Source: Blastopirellula marina (GTDB lineage: Bacteria; Planctomycetota; Planctomycetia; Pirellulales; Pirellulaceae). From it: DNA of 64,000 bases. The translations under genes and the position numbers were made by a program. Shown in pieces: positions 25,153-33,600 of this stretch. Location: NCBI RefSeq assembly GCF_002967715.1, contig NZ_PUIA01000058.1:1-64000 (forward strand), given 5' to 3'. Position 1 is the stretch's first letter; each line of letters starts with the position of its first letter. Below the pieces are notes generated by a model that saw only the letters and a list, made by a program, of their open reading frames with translations, was not told the origin of the DNA and searched no databases.

Positions 25153-26331
25153 CTACTCGACTGAGAAATAAACACCAATATTGACCTCTTTGATCTCAGG
25201 GTGTCCTTCCACAGATAGAGCGATTTTCCCCAAATCCTTACGCTCGGGACCTAGAAAATTTCCTTCAGGTACGCCAGCAGGGATTTCTACCGTAAGAGGG
25301 ATCTTACGAACGGTGCCGTTGTTTAGCGACTCCGGTTCGCCGACTTCGACCTTCATATACTTAGGAAATGTTTCGTCGAGTTTCACACTCACGCTGTCAC
25401 GATGTGGACCTTTGATAATGAGGAACAGCTTCGTTGCAGCGCCTTCCGATTTCTTCAGTTTGTTCAGGTAGAGCAATGACTTGTCGCGGTCGTACTTCTT
25501 GACCGCGATGACCGAGATGTCACCGACGATGAAACTGGTGACGGGAATCTCAAGTTCCGGAGCGAACTCGCTGGTGGTATGGGCCACAATCGTATGGCGA
25601 TTGGTACCCAGCGGCAGGCCAGGCTTCACTTCGACTTCCAGCAAGTACCCGGCCAGGGCTCCGTTGGCTTGCTTCAGTTCTTCTTCGGTAAGAGGTCGCT
25701 GGGTGACCGAGACCAGATCGGACTGCTCGCCGGTTACCGAAAGATCTTTGATCTCGAACGCGCTCTCCTTGTAGCTCAAAGCTTTGGTCGCTGCTTTGCG
25801 AGTTTCGCCAGCGGCCAGGTTGGTGAAACGGACTTCGGCAGGATCAAGGACGACGGCCTGGACAACGCTACCGGTGATCCGCAGTTCAAGCAGCGAATTG
25901 CGAGGATCGTTGGTCGCGATGCGGGCCGTCTGGGCAAAGTCTTCCTGGTACGATTTCGGTCGCCATTCCAACTTGATTTCGGTCGACTCGCCAGGAGCGA
26001 CCTCCAATTTGTCTCCTTCTTTCAAGTCGGCCATGGTGCACTTGCAGGTAGTGCCTTCCATGGTCAGCTCAAGCACCCCTTGCCCCTCGTTTCTGACAAT
26101 GAACGTGTGCTTGCCCACCGAGTTCAATTCCATGCGGCCAAACACAAAGACCGTCCCCCCTTCGACAACTGCCTGGGGGGCATCGTCCGAAATTGGAATC
26201 GACTTCCACGATTGATCCGGATCGGTAATCGGGCCGAAGTGATTGGGGAGCGAAGCATCGCGGTAAGCGATGCCATAACCGGCTGCGGAGCCAATTAGCA
26301 GACAAACAAGCAACAGGGCGATCGGTTTCAT
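25153..26331 (-). CDS. Exported DUF1573 domain protein
   Basis: A 392-residue exported protein with an N-terminal hydrophobic signal (IALLLVCLLIGSAAGYGIA). The DUF1573 part, an immunoglobulin-like beta sandwich, is clear from HTFIVRNEGQGVLEL ... CKCT ... VAPGESTEIKLEWRP ... RIATNDPRN. Two or more further beta-rich domains follow. No enzymatic motif is seen. DUF1573 proteins are widespread in Planctomycetes and Bacteroidetes, with unknown function. It precedes the tetraheme lipoprotein gene by about 90 bases, so the two are plausibly co-transcribed. Confidence 0.85.
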   Translation of the reverse strand: MKPIALLLVCLLIGSAAGYGIAYRDASLPNHFGPITDPDQSWKSIPISDDAPQAVVEGGTVFVFGRMELNSVGKHTFIVRNEGQGVLELTMEGTTCKCTMADLKEGDKLEVAPGESTEIKLEWRPKSYQEDFAQTARIATNDPRNSLLELRITGSVVQAVVLDPAEVRFTNLAAGETRKAATKALSYKESAFEIKDLSVTGEQSDLVSVTQRPLTEEELKQANGALAGYLLEVEVKPGLPLGTNRHTIVAHTTSEFAPELEIPVTSFIVGDISVIAVKKYDRDKSLLYLNKLKKSEGAATKLFLIIKGPHRDSVSVKLDETFPKYMKVEVGEPESLNNGTVRKIPLTVEIPAGVPEGNFLGPERKDLGKIALSVEGHPEIKEVNIGVYFSVE

Positions 26332-26373
26332 GGCACTGGTAAGGAAAAGAGAGGGGATGATCGAGCGAGAAAA

Positions 26374-28632
26374 CTACCCTTCCATTGTACGCAAATTCTC
26401 AACGACTTGTTTGGCAGAAAGTTTCGGATCTGGGGCCGGCTTCTGGTTCTCGACCGTTTTCCAGGGGCCTGGATCGTGAATTTTCAGTCGATTGAGGTAG
26501 CGTTCAGCGTGGGGATTCAGTTCATCCAGTCGCAATGCCTCGTTGGCGTGGACAAGACTTTCTTCTTGCAAACCCGCCAGATGTAGGGCCCAGGCCAGTT
26601 GGGCATGGTGAATGGCCCTGTTGGGGAACAGACGCGTCGCTTCGCGGAAATGGTCGATCGCGGCGAGCAAGTCGTCGGGGTTATCGGATTGGCGATAAAT
26701 GTCGAGCAGCCACTCGCCGGCGGAATTGTGCAGGGGAAACGAGTGCCCCGCACGCTCGAACGTTTTGGCCAGGGCATCCTCAAAGCTGTCCCGCAGCGGC
26801 TGCCGGACCTCGAGGCTGGCATCTGGGTTGTTCACCCAGCCTTGGAAGTAAACGCTGGCCAGTGCGGACGGGCCTTCTTTGCTCCACGTATCGGCCGCCG
26901 TCGCCATCTGGGCGTGCTGCTGCATGGCCTGCCAGTCACCGCGCCGTGCGGCCAGCGTCGAGAGGCTCATCTGCGTACGTCGCGCTTGCGAAGGTTGAAT
27001 CCCCCACAGCGTCACCACCATGAGGCCAACCGCCCCAACTCCCAGCGGAAGGAGTTTCCTTGGGGTATCTTCCAGAATAATGCTCGGCTGGAGGGGGGAA
27101 GCAATTGCCGCAAGTAAGAAGAGCGAACCAGCAACACTTGGAAAGCTGATGCCCCCAGCCGCTAACAGGTCAATGGTCAGAGCGGCCACCGCAATGCACA
27201 GCCACAGACGCTGGTTCTGCGCGATTGGCTTGCCCCACAAGGTCATTGCGACCAGGCCTGTGGGAAGGATGCCCACAAACAGCGGCATGAAGTCAGGCGG
27301 TACTTCCTGCATGATCATCTGCAGCAGTGGCGCGAAAACCAACGCCAGCCCGGCACCAAGCCACAGCGGATATGCGGAGCGATTGTCCGCGTCGTCAGCA
27401 GGAGGCTTCGGCGTGGCTTCGGTGGGCTGAGGATCTCGGGCGATGCTTAACGTCCACAACACCATCGCGGCCACCAACAGCAACAACGCCGGCGTGCCCG
27501 CCGAGGCCCATACTTCAAAGATAAAGTTGTGAGGGTCAGCGACCGTTTCGCTGGCCATCGGCAGCATGAACTCAGGATAGTAGCCTTGAAAGTTGGAGAG
27601 CCCGCAGCCAAATATCGGGTGATTCGCGATAATTGCCGCTGCCCCTTGCCAGTATTGAAGCCGGTAGAGCACCGACTTGGGGGCTTCGCTCAAGACCTCG
27701 ACATCCAGCACGCCGGTAACGAAGCCCAGCATGAACAGGCCCAGGAAAACCGTCAGGCCAGCGGCAGGAATCACCCACGAGACGCGTCGACCGATCGACG
27801 TTCCGTAAAGTCCCAATAGGCCTAACCCAAACAGGGTTGCCAGCCAGGCCGTGCGGCTCTTGGTAAGCAGAAGGCAAATGCCAACCAGTGCAATCGCAAC
27901 CGCCAGGCCAGCGATACGCTTCCAGTTTGTCTCAGGGGAAAACGAATTCTTCAGCCAGCCGATCGAAACCAAAATCCACGGCACGAGAAAGCCGGCCAAC
28001 GAGTTGGTCAGCGTGAAGGTGGCGACCGGTTCGGTGCTGTTCAAGCGACTCTCGAACAACGCACGTATCGGATTGCCAGGCGTCGGATCGATGCCGTTAT
28101 CCATCAGGATCTGCTCGGCGTTTGCCGCATAGCCGGCACGCTGGGCCGGCATTTCGACCAGGTATTGATAGATGGCAAACGAGGAAACGAAGACCGCCAG
28201 GCAGAGCATCGCCGAAAGCAACGCATGCCGCTGCGCTTCGGTGACCACCCATTGTCGAATCAGGAAGTAAGCGATCAGCACGCTCGCATAATCCCAGTAG
28301 CTGTTGAACGCGGCCCGCAGGTTCCCTTCCCCGGCGACAAACCAGGTCGAAATAGCCAGCCAGACGAGAAACCCTGCCAGGCAGGTTTCGGTCCAACTCC
28401 AGCGGACTTCGAGTTTGGGTTTCATGAGCGCCGTGGCACCCCACAACACCAGCAGCAGGCACCACGCCACGGCTAGCCATAGTTCGGCTCCTCGTTCGGG
28501 AGATCCTTCACTGGAAACCAGCGGTGTGACGACGGCTAGAAACGCGATGCCGGTTCCGACGAGGCTGGGCAACAGAGACGAGCCAGAGGACTCGTTGGAT
28601 TGACGCCGGTTTTGCTTTTGCTTGGATGCCAT
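26374..28632 (-). CDS. O-antigen ligase family membrane protein with C-terminal TPR-like region
   Basis: Membrane protein of 752 residues with about twelve helices. A Wzy_C/WaaL-like core is marked by LLLTKSRTAWLATLFGLGLLG, RLQYWQGAAAIIANHPIFGCG and the large loop ending in SETVADPHNFIFEVWASAG, which holds the His thought to act in ligation. The last 200 residues are soluble, helical and TPR-like (AIDHFREATRLFPN, HANEALRLDELNPHAERYLNRL). The likely role is polymerisation or ligation of a lipid-linked glycan at the envelope. The start codon follows the stop of the WecA-like gene without a gap (TAAATG), so the two are translationally coupled. Confidence 0.88.
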   Translation of the reverse strand: MASKQKQNRRQSNESSGSSLLPSLVGTGIAFLAVVTPLVSSEGSPERGAELWLAVAWCLLLVLWGATALMKPKLEVRWSWTETCLAGFLVWLAISTWFVAGEGNLRAAFNSYWDYASVLIAYFLIRQWVVTEAQRHALLSAMLCLAVFVSSFAIYQYLVEMPAQRAGYAANAEQILMDNGIDPTPGNPIRALFESRLNSTEPVATFTLTNSLAGFLVPWILVSIGWLKNSFSPETNWKRIAGLAVAIALVGICLLLTKSRTAWLATLFGLGLLGLYGTSIGRRVSWVIPAAGLTVFLGLFMLGFVTGVLDVEVLSEAPKSVLYRLQYWQGAAAIIANHPIFGCGLSNFQGYYPEFMLPMASETVADPHNFIFEVWASAGTPALLLLVAAMVLWTLSIARDPQPTEATPKPPADDADNRSAYPLWLGAGLALVFAPLLQMIMQEVPPDFMPLFVGILPTGLVAMTLWGKPIAQNQRLWLCIAVAALTIDLLAAGGISFPSVAGSLFLLAAIASPLQPSIILEDTPRKLLPLGVGAVGLMVVTLWGIQPSQARRTQMSLSTLAARRGDWQAMQQHAQMATAADTWSKEGPSALASVYFQGWVNNPDASLEVRQPLRDSFEDALAKTFERAGHSFPLHNSAGEWLLDIYRQSDNPDDLLAAIDHFREATRLFPNRAIHHAQLAWALHLAGLQEESLVHANEALRLDELNPHAERYLNRLKIHDPGPWKTVENQKPAPDPKLSAKQVVENLRTMEG

Positions 28633-29799
28633 TTACTCGCTTCGATTCCGTTCTTTCCGACGAGCCGCCTTTTCGATCAAAGCGATCAGGCAGAGAACAC
28701 AAAACACCAAAAGTAAAACAAAAATTGCCCCAATCCAATCGACCATGTGCAAAAGCAACGCGCCCAGGCCACAGGTCATCGTCAGCAAGTAAATCACCAT
28801 CACGGCGCTCGTCTTGCTGAAGCCCATCTCGACTAGCCGATGCGAGAAGTGGCATTTGTCGGCCTGAAACGGGCTACGTCCTTCACGAATACGAATGTAA
28901 AGCACCGTGATCAGGTCATACAGCGGCACGGCCAGTATGCATAGCGGCGCGAGGATCGCATGTTGGCGGTTGTTTTCGTAGCTGCCAAATGTCGCCAGGA
29001 TGGTCATCACGGCCATGCAGAAGCCAATCAGGTAGCTACCGGCGTCTCCCATGAAAATCTTCGCGGGAGGACGGTTGTGATAGAGGAAGCCGAGAATCGA
29101 ACCGGTTAGCACCAGCAGAAACCCTCCGACAAAGAGTTGAGGTCCGGCAGTGGTCGGATCAGGGGCCAATAGCAGCACCGAAGCCAACATGAACGAACCA
29201 ATCCCGGCAATCCCAGCCGAGAGCCCATCCATGTTGTCGAGCATGTTGAACGAATTGATCAACGCCACGATCCAAAACAGCGTGACGATTTCTGGTATCC
29301 AAGGAATCTCGACGAAAAAGCTGAGCTTCCAACCGAGGAACCAAACCACGGTCGCGGCTACCGCAAATTGGACGGCCAGACGAACTTTCCAGCCCAGCCC
29401 CGTCAAGTCATCGAGCAGACCCACGGTGAACAGCACCGTTGCCAGGGTTAATAGTGTCCACAGCGACACGGCTTTCTCTTGATAGCCGGCCAGGTGAGGC
29501 TGGGCGAAATCCCAGCCCCGCTGTAGGAGACCGGAACTGAAAGTCATGTCGGGGTGGTTCGACGCGTACCAGACCAGGGCCTGAGCGATCGCAAAGGGGA
29601 CGACAAGCCCGACCCAAATTCCGATGCCGCCCCCAAGTGGCGTGGGAATCACGTGTACTTTGCGTTCGTTCGGCAGATCAACCAGGCCCAGCTTGGGTGC
29701 CCAGCGGCGCACCAGCGACGTCGTGATGAGTGACAGAATCAACCCCGGCAGCATGGCCGCGACGATAAAAGCAAAGGCAATGCCAGGGCTCCAGGTCAC
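28633..29799 (-). CDS. WecA/TagO-like undecaprenyl-phosphate sugar-1-phosphate transferase
   Basis: Starts lipid-linked glycan synthesis by moving a HexNAc-1-phosphate from a UDP-sugar to undecaprenyl phosphate. The 388-residue membrane protein has about eleven helices and the family motifs LVDLPNERKVH, VGLLDDLTGLG, NSFNMLDNMDGLSAG, KIFMGDAGSYLIGF and the HFSHRLVEMG loop. These match MraY-like WecA/TagO enzymes rather than MraY itself, since MraY-type pentapeptide-binding motifs are missing. It is coupled to the O-antigen ligase gene, suggesting an exopolysaccharide or LPS O-chain pathway. Confidence 0.9.
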   Translation of the reverse strand: MTWSPGIAFAFIVAAMLPGLILSLITTSLVRRWAPKLGLVDLPNERKVHVIPTPLGGGIGIWVGLVVPFAIAQALVWYASNHPDMTFSSGLLQRGWDFAQPHLAGYQEKAVSLWTLLTLATVLFTVGLLDDLTGLGWKVRLAVQFAVAATVVWFLGWKLSFFVEIPWIPEIVTLFWIVALINSFNMLDNMDGLSAGIAGIGSFMLASVLLLAPDPTTAGPQLFVGGFLLVLTGSILGFLYHNRPPAKIFMGDAGSYLIGFCMAVMTILATFGSYENNRQHAILAPLCILAVPLYDLITVLYIRIREGRSPFQADKCHFSHRLVEMGFSKTSAVMVIYLLTMTCGLGALLLHMVDWIGAIFVLLLVFCVLCLIALIEKAARRKERNRSE

Positions 29800-29891
29800 A
29801 GTTTTTCCTAGGCAAAAGAGTTAAGGATGGAAGAGGAACGATTCCATTCTATTTAAAAAGGGGGTGAATCGTAGACCGCCCTGTTCGCTTT

Positions 29892-30428
29892 CTAAGAGGC
29901 CATCTGCTGGCGAAGGTAGGCCCGGCAGCGATCGAAAAACTCGTGATACTCGGGCCGCTGGTAGTCGGGATAGGTCCAGGGCCACGAGGTCCATGCCTTG
30001 CGACGAAAGTGAAGCGTGACCTCGGCGTAGATACCATCTCGCAAATAAATGCGGTGATCACGATCCTTGGTGGTCGCCAGGACCAGCTTGGCCTCGGAGA
30101 TGTAGCCGGGGTCAAGATTCAGCGGACGCTCTTCCGGCCACTGGCCCTTTTGGGCGTACGTTTCTTCCCAACTGTTGGACGTTCGTTTCCAGTCTGGCAG
30201 ATCGCCGGGAGAGCGAAGCTGAGAAAATGCCCAAAACTGCTTGTATTGGCCAGGCCCCATTTCCTGATCGTAATAGGTTGTTTCGGTCAGCAGGAAGGGC
30301 TCGCTGATCAGGGCGATCTCGCCCCACTGGGCTTCGGCTTGCTCCCTTCCCCACTCCAGTGCTGCCGGGTAGCGACTAAACGCGGCGATGATCGGCAAGA
30401 TTTTCCGCGGCTGTTGGATTTCTCCCAC
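29892..30428 (-). CDS. DUF4416 family protein
   Basis: A 178-residue soluble protein matching the DUF4416 pattern: SRYPAALEWGREQAEAQWGEIAL, YYDQEMGPGQYKQFWAF, RPLNLDPGYISEAKLVLATTKDR, HRIYLRDGIYAEVTLHFR and a C-terminal WPWTYPDYQ. Members are found in planctomycetes and deltaproteobacteria and have no known function. The conserved NLDPGY and KDRDHRIYL segments suggest a binding site. It lies about 90 bases upstream of the WecA-like gene on the same strand. Confidence 0.88.
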   Translation of the reverse strand: MGEIQQPRKILPIIAAFSRYPAALEWGREQAEAQWGEIALISEPFLLTETTYYDQEMGPGQYKQFWAFSQLRSPGDLPDWKRTSNSWEETYAQKGQWPEERPLNLDPGYISEAKLVLATTKDRDHRIYLRDGIYAEVTLHFRRKAWTSWPWTYPDYQRPEYHEFFDRCRAYLRQQMAS

Positions 30429-30490
30429 TCGGGATTCTCTTTCGAAGGGGTTGAGAGGGGACGGAATGAATGATCCCGTTATCTTACAAG

Positions 30491-30524
30491 AAATAAAAAT
30501 GCCGCGGATGTTTCCATCCGCGGC
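30491..30524 (-). terminator. Rho-independent terminator of the porin gene
   Basis: GCCGCGGATG (30501-30510) pairs perfectly with CATCCGCGGC (30515-30524) around a four-base loop. On the minus strand it is followed by ATTTTTATTT. It lies about 37 bases after the porin stop. Confidence 0.9.
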
Positions 30525-30560
30525 ACTTTTGTAAGCGTCTTTCGACTTTCTCTTTACACC

Positions 30561-31907
30561 TTAGAAGGTGAAGATAGCGTCGAAGCCGTAGAACACACAG
30601 TCATCGTGCGTGCCTTCAGCGTATGGCGTGCCGCCGTTGCCGTAGATACCGTCGAACTTCTCTAAGCGAACTTCGGGACGAACGATAACATTGGCGTTTG
30701 GCTTCCAGTTCAAGCCAATGGTCGTGGCGTAGTAGCTACCTGGGCCGTTACCGACGCGGGCACCGTCTTCGTCACAGAACCATTCAGCACGGATACCAGC
30801 CGACCAGCAGTCGTTGATTTCCTTGAAGAAGTACTGGTTAACACCGTACCAGTAAGCAGCTTCGCCAGGGATGTTCGTCTGAACGCCCAAGTCGTGCTGG
30901 AAGACGTAGCTGTAGCCACATCCCAGGTCATGAGTCAGCACGAAGCTGTTCATGTAGATGTTACCACCGTTGGTCTTGCCCCAGTCACCGGCGTTGACGG
31001 CCCAAGTGAAAGTGGTGCTGTCGGACAGGTCGCGGCTGATACCACCGAGGAACGTCGCTTGACCTTCCCAGTTATCAAAAGCCGTGTCCCAACCTTGAAC
31101 GTAACCGCCCCAAAGCGTGGTGTCTTCGATACCGCTGTAGGTAGCGAGGATACCGCCGTGGGTGAACGGTTCGCCGTAATTCATCGTGTAGGCGTAGCTG
31201 GTGAAGAAGTTAGAAGGAGCTTGAACCACTTCGTAACCAATGATGGTGTAGAAGTGACCAACCTTAACTTCCCAGTCGCCCCAAGCAGCGGTCAGGTAAG
31301 CCTGTGGAATGGCAGTACCGTACAGCTGTTCGCCGTCAGCGGTCGTTGCCGAATCCCAGTCGTTGTCCCAACGGTTGCGGTTGCCGTAACCGAAAGCTTG
31401 CGTGTCTGGACCGTCAGCACCGAAAACGGCGTCAACTCGGTAACCCAGATCGAAGCAGTAGGTTTCAGCGTCAGCAGCCTTTTCGGCGTACAACCAAGCT
31501 TGGTTCAGCGTGGCAGCATTCGAGATTTGACGGAAGGCAACCGGGGCGTTTCCGTTGTTGGTGTTCACACCACGGAAGTTGCCATAGTAACCACCCGAAA
31601 TCCAACCACCGATGGTGACACCGCAGTCGTTTTCGCCAAACAAGGTCCAGGCATCGCCGTGTTCACAGCAACCGAACCAATCCATACCGCCACAGCAGCT
31701 GTCGCTGTAGCAGCCACAGGTCGAACCACAGGTCGGTGCGGCATCGCAGCCACAGGCTACGTCCGTCGCACAACCGCAATCGGAAGCGATTGCGTTGTAG
31801 CTCACCTGGCTGGCGTCAAAAATGCCAGCTTCCTGAGCCGAAGCGACGGTCGAACCGCCGACCATCATTGCGGCTGCCAACATGGCGGCCTTCCAATCCA
31901 TTTTCAT
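30561..31907 (-). CDS. Porin-like outer-membrane beta-barrel protein with Cys-rich N-terminus
   Basis: A 448-residue protein starting at MKMDWKAAMLAAAMMVGG (31907). This start has GGAGGGAG nearby and a signal ending VASAQE; the frame is open further upstream to 32105. The mature N-terminus is very Cys-rich: about 14 cysteines within roughly 60 residues, in pairs and triplets such as CGC and CC. It then becomes a typical aromatic/Gly beta-barrel, with alternating strands, closing in the terminal Phe motif FYGFDAIFTF. It resembles the BBP2-type porins abundant in planctomycetes. The Cys cluster could cross-link the protein to the envelope. A strong terminator follows. Confidence 0.88.
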   Translation of the reverse strand: MKMDWKAAMLAAAMMVGGSTVASAQEAGIFDASQVSYNAIASDCGCATDVACGCDAAPTCGSTCGCYSDSCCGGMDWFGCCEHGDAWTLFGENDCGVTIGGWISGGYYGNFRGVNTNNGNAPVAFRQISNAATLNQAWLYAEKAADAETYCFDLGYRVDAVFGADGPDTQAFGYGNRNRWDNDWDSATTADGEQLYGTAIPQAYLTAAWGDWEVKVGHFYTIIGYEVVQAPSNFFTSYAYTMNYGEPFTHGGILATYSGIEDTTLWGGYVQGWDTAFDNWEGQATFLGGISRDLSDSTTFTWAVNAGDWGKTNGGNIYMNSFVLTHDLGCGYSYVFQHDLGVQTNIPGEAAYWYGVNQYFFKEINDCWSAGIRAEWFCDEDGARVGNGPGSYYATTIGLNWKPNANVIVRPEVRLEKFDGIYGNGGTPYAEGTHDDCVFYGFDAIFTF

Positions 31908-32473
31908 CGTAAAACTCCCTCCAATTCCCAGGAATTCGTGAGCGTCCATAACGCGAATTACCCAACCCGCCGCTCGGATGCCTAAACGCCCTTGTCCATC
32001 GGGGCGGGTAATAAACTTACGCTTCCCCATCGAACCTCTTTTTGACCTCGTTGGTGACTCGCCGGTCAGGGCGAAACCAGGAGATCTATCGCCGCCAAGG
32101 GGCACGATAGGAGGTGCGTAGCGTCTCGCAGCTAGTCCAGGTTTAGTTGGTTTATCGATACAGACGCTGCGGAAATTGAGTCCGCTATATTCTGCCCGGT
32201 AGCTTTGCCATATCCAAAAAGATGACCTGGATTGCCTAGGCTTACATTTGGAGTGCCAGATGGAACGATTATGCGGTAGGGATAGTCCAATGGTGGGGAT
32301 ATTTGCCTAGAAGAGGCCGTCAGGTGACCTATAGGTGTGTCGTAAGTCGACAAATCCCTTGAGTTATGGGCACACTTCGGTAACAATCAAATGTATTAAG
32401 GAATGCAGCCAGCTTTCTAAGCCACAAAACTCCTCTGTGCCGGCTCATCGTTTCGCTCGGAAGGTCTATTCGT
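31908..32473. other. Divergent intergenic region between porin and pseudopilin genes
   Basis: 566 bases without a gene. The porin Shine-Dalgarno sequence is at 31912-31920. CTATCG/CGATAG arms near 32090-32112 could form a hairpin in the porin leader. No known riboswitch, tRNA or small ORF can be supported. The distance suggests promoters for both strong genes lie here. Confidence 0.4.
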
Positions 32474-33517
32474 ATGAACAGTTATGTTGCTCGCGCGACC
32501 AGCGTACGTCGCGGTTTTACGCTCGTGGAGCTCCTGGTCGTCATCGCGATCATCGGAATCTTGGTCGGTTTGACCCTGCCAGCAGTGCAGATGGCTCGTG
32601 AAGCTGGTCGACGTGCCGAGTGTCAGAACAACCTCAAGCAGGTTGGTTTGGCTCTGATCAACTTCTCGACTGATAAAGAAACGCTTCCCGAGGCGGTGGA
32701 TCCCCTAGGTTATTCCTGGATTGCCAAGATCTTGCCGCAGCTTGAACAAAATAACCTGGCCGAAAGCCTGGACATGACGGTCATGGACTTTACAGCCAAG
32801 AACCGTCCGTTCCTGGAAACGCAACTGGAAATGCTGCAGTGCCCATCCGACCCAGAAAACGGCGATCGGACCCCGGTCGATAACATCGGGATCACCAATT
32901 ACGCCGGTGTCGAAGGTTGGATTTCTGCGGTTTCGTATCAGCAGTTCAACAAGGGTTCGTCCACCGCAGTGGCCGGTACGGCAACTCGCCCCGCTTTCTT
33001 TGATACCACTGGTTCGGGTACGACTAACTATCGGGCCAAGAAGATTGACTTGGGTGGTATGTTCCGACCTGCATACGCAACCAATCTGGCGAAGGTCACC
33101 GACGGCTTGTCGAATACCGTCATGGTGGCGGAAGTGACGGCCGCTGGTTTCACAGGCGGTACAGACGACAGAACCAACTCGGGGGAAGCGGCATTTATCA
33201 CTGCGGGTCGCGCACGGGCCGCACTCGTGGGACGCTATCCAAATACGACTCAAATTCCGACAGCCTATTCGGCAATTGTTGACAATGCTGGCTACAAGCC
33301 AGATGGTACTAACGCACCAACGTCTTCGCTGTTCGCACCACTGTTCATCTCGTTCCAGGCAATCAACTCGAAGTCGCAATCGGCTTGCACCCCGCACAAC
33401 GTCGAGCAGTGCGTGTTCGGCGACGGTTCGGTTCATGCCATTTCGCTGACGATCGACAACGACGTCTGGATTCAGCTCACGGCTATGGCTGATGGTACCG
33501 TGATCGACTCGTACTAA
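32474..33517 (+). CDS. DUF1559 protein with type IV pilin-like N-terminus
   Basis: A 347-residue protein with a class III prepilin signal: [19 protein letters not shown], where cleavage follows Gly14 and Glu5 of the mature helix is present. Downstream is the planctomycete-specific DUF1559 region, with [45 protein letters not shown] and the C-terminal H-x-G-type box [18 protein letters not shown]. These proteins are very numerous in this phylum and probably form pseudopili of a type II secretion-like system or surface structures. GGAAGG lies nine bases before the start. A bidirectional terminator follows. Confidence 0.93.
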   Translation: MNSYVARATSVRRGFTLVELLVVIAIIGILVGLTLPAVQMAREAGRRAECQNNLKQVGLALINFSTDKETLPEAVDPLGYSWIAKILPQLEQNNLAESLDMTVMDFTAKNRPFLETQLEMLQCPSDPENGDRTPVDNIGITNYAGVEGWISAVSYQQFNKGSSTAVAGTATRPAFFDTTGSGTTNYRAKKIDLGGMFRPAYATNLAKVTDGLSNTVMVAEVTAAGFTGGTDDRTNSGEAAFITAGRARAALVGRYPNTTQIPTAYSAIVDNAGYKPDGTNAPTSSLFAPLFISFQAINSKSQSACTPHNVEQCVFGDGSVHAISLTIDNDVWIQLTAMADGTVIDSY

Positions 33518-33538
33518 GAGTTGCCAGCATCATTCAAT

Positions 33539-33573
33539 AAAAAACGGGTGCGATTTGATCGCCCCCGTTTTTT
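33539..33573. terminator. Bidirectional terminator between DUF1559 gene and proS
   Basis: AAAAAACGGG-TGCGA pairs with TCGC-CCCCG-TTTTTT around TTTGA, with one mismatch. It serves the plus-strand DUF1559 gene and the convergent minus-strand proS. Confidence 0.9.
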
Positions 33574-33600
33574 GTTTCTTGAAGGTCTTCCGGCCGCGGT

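Noticed and set aside
31908-32473. Possible riboswitch in the long porin/pseudopilin gap
   Set aside because: I could not match any known riboswitch core; only short dyads are present.
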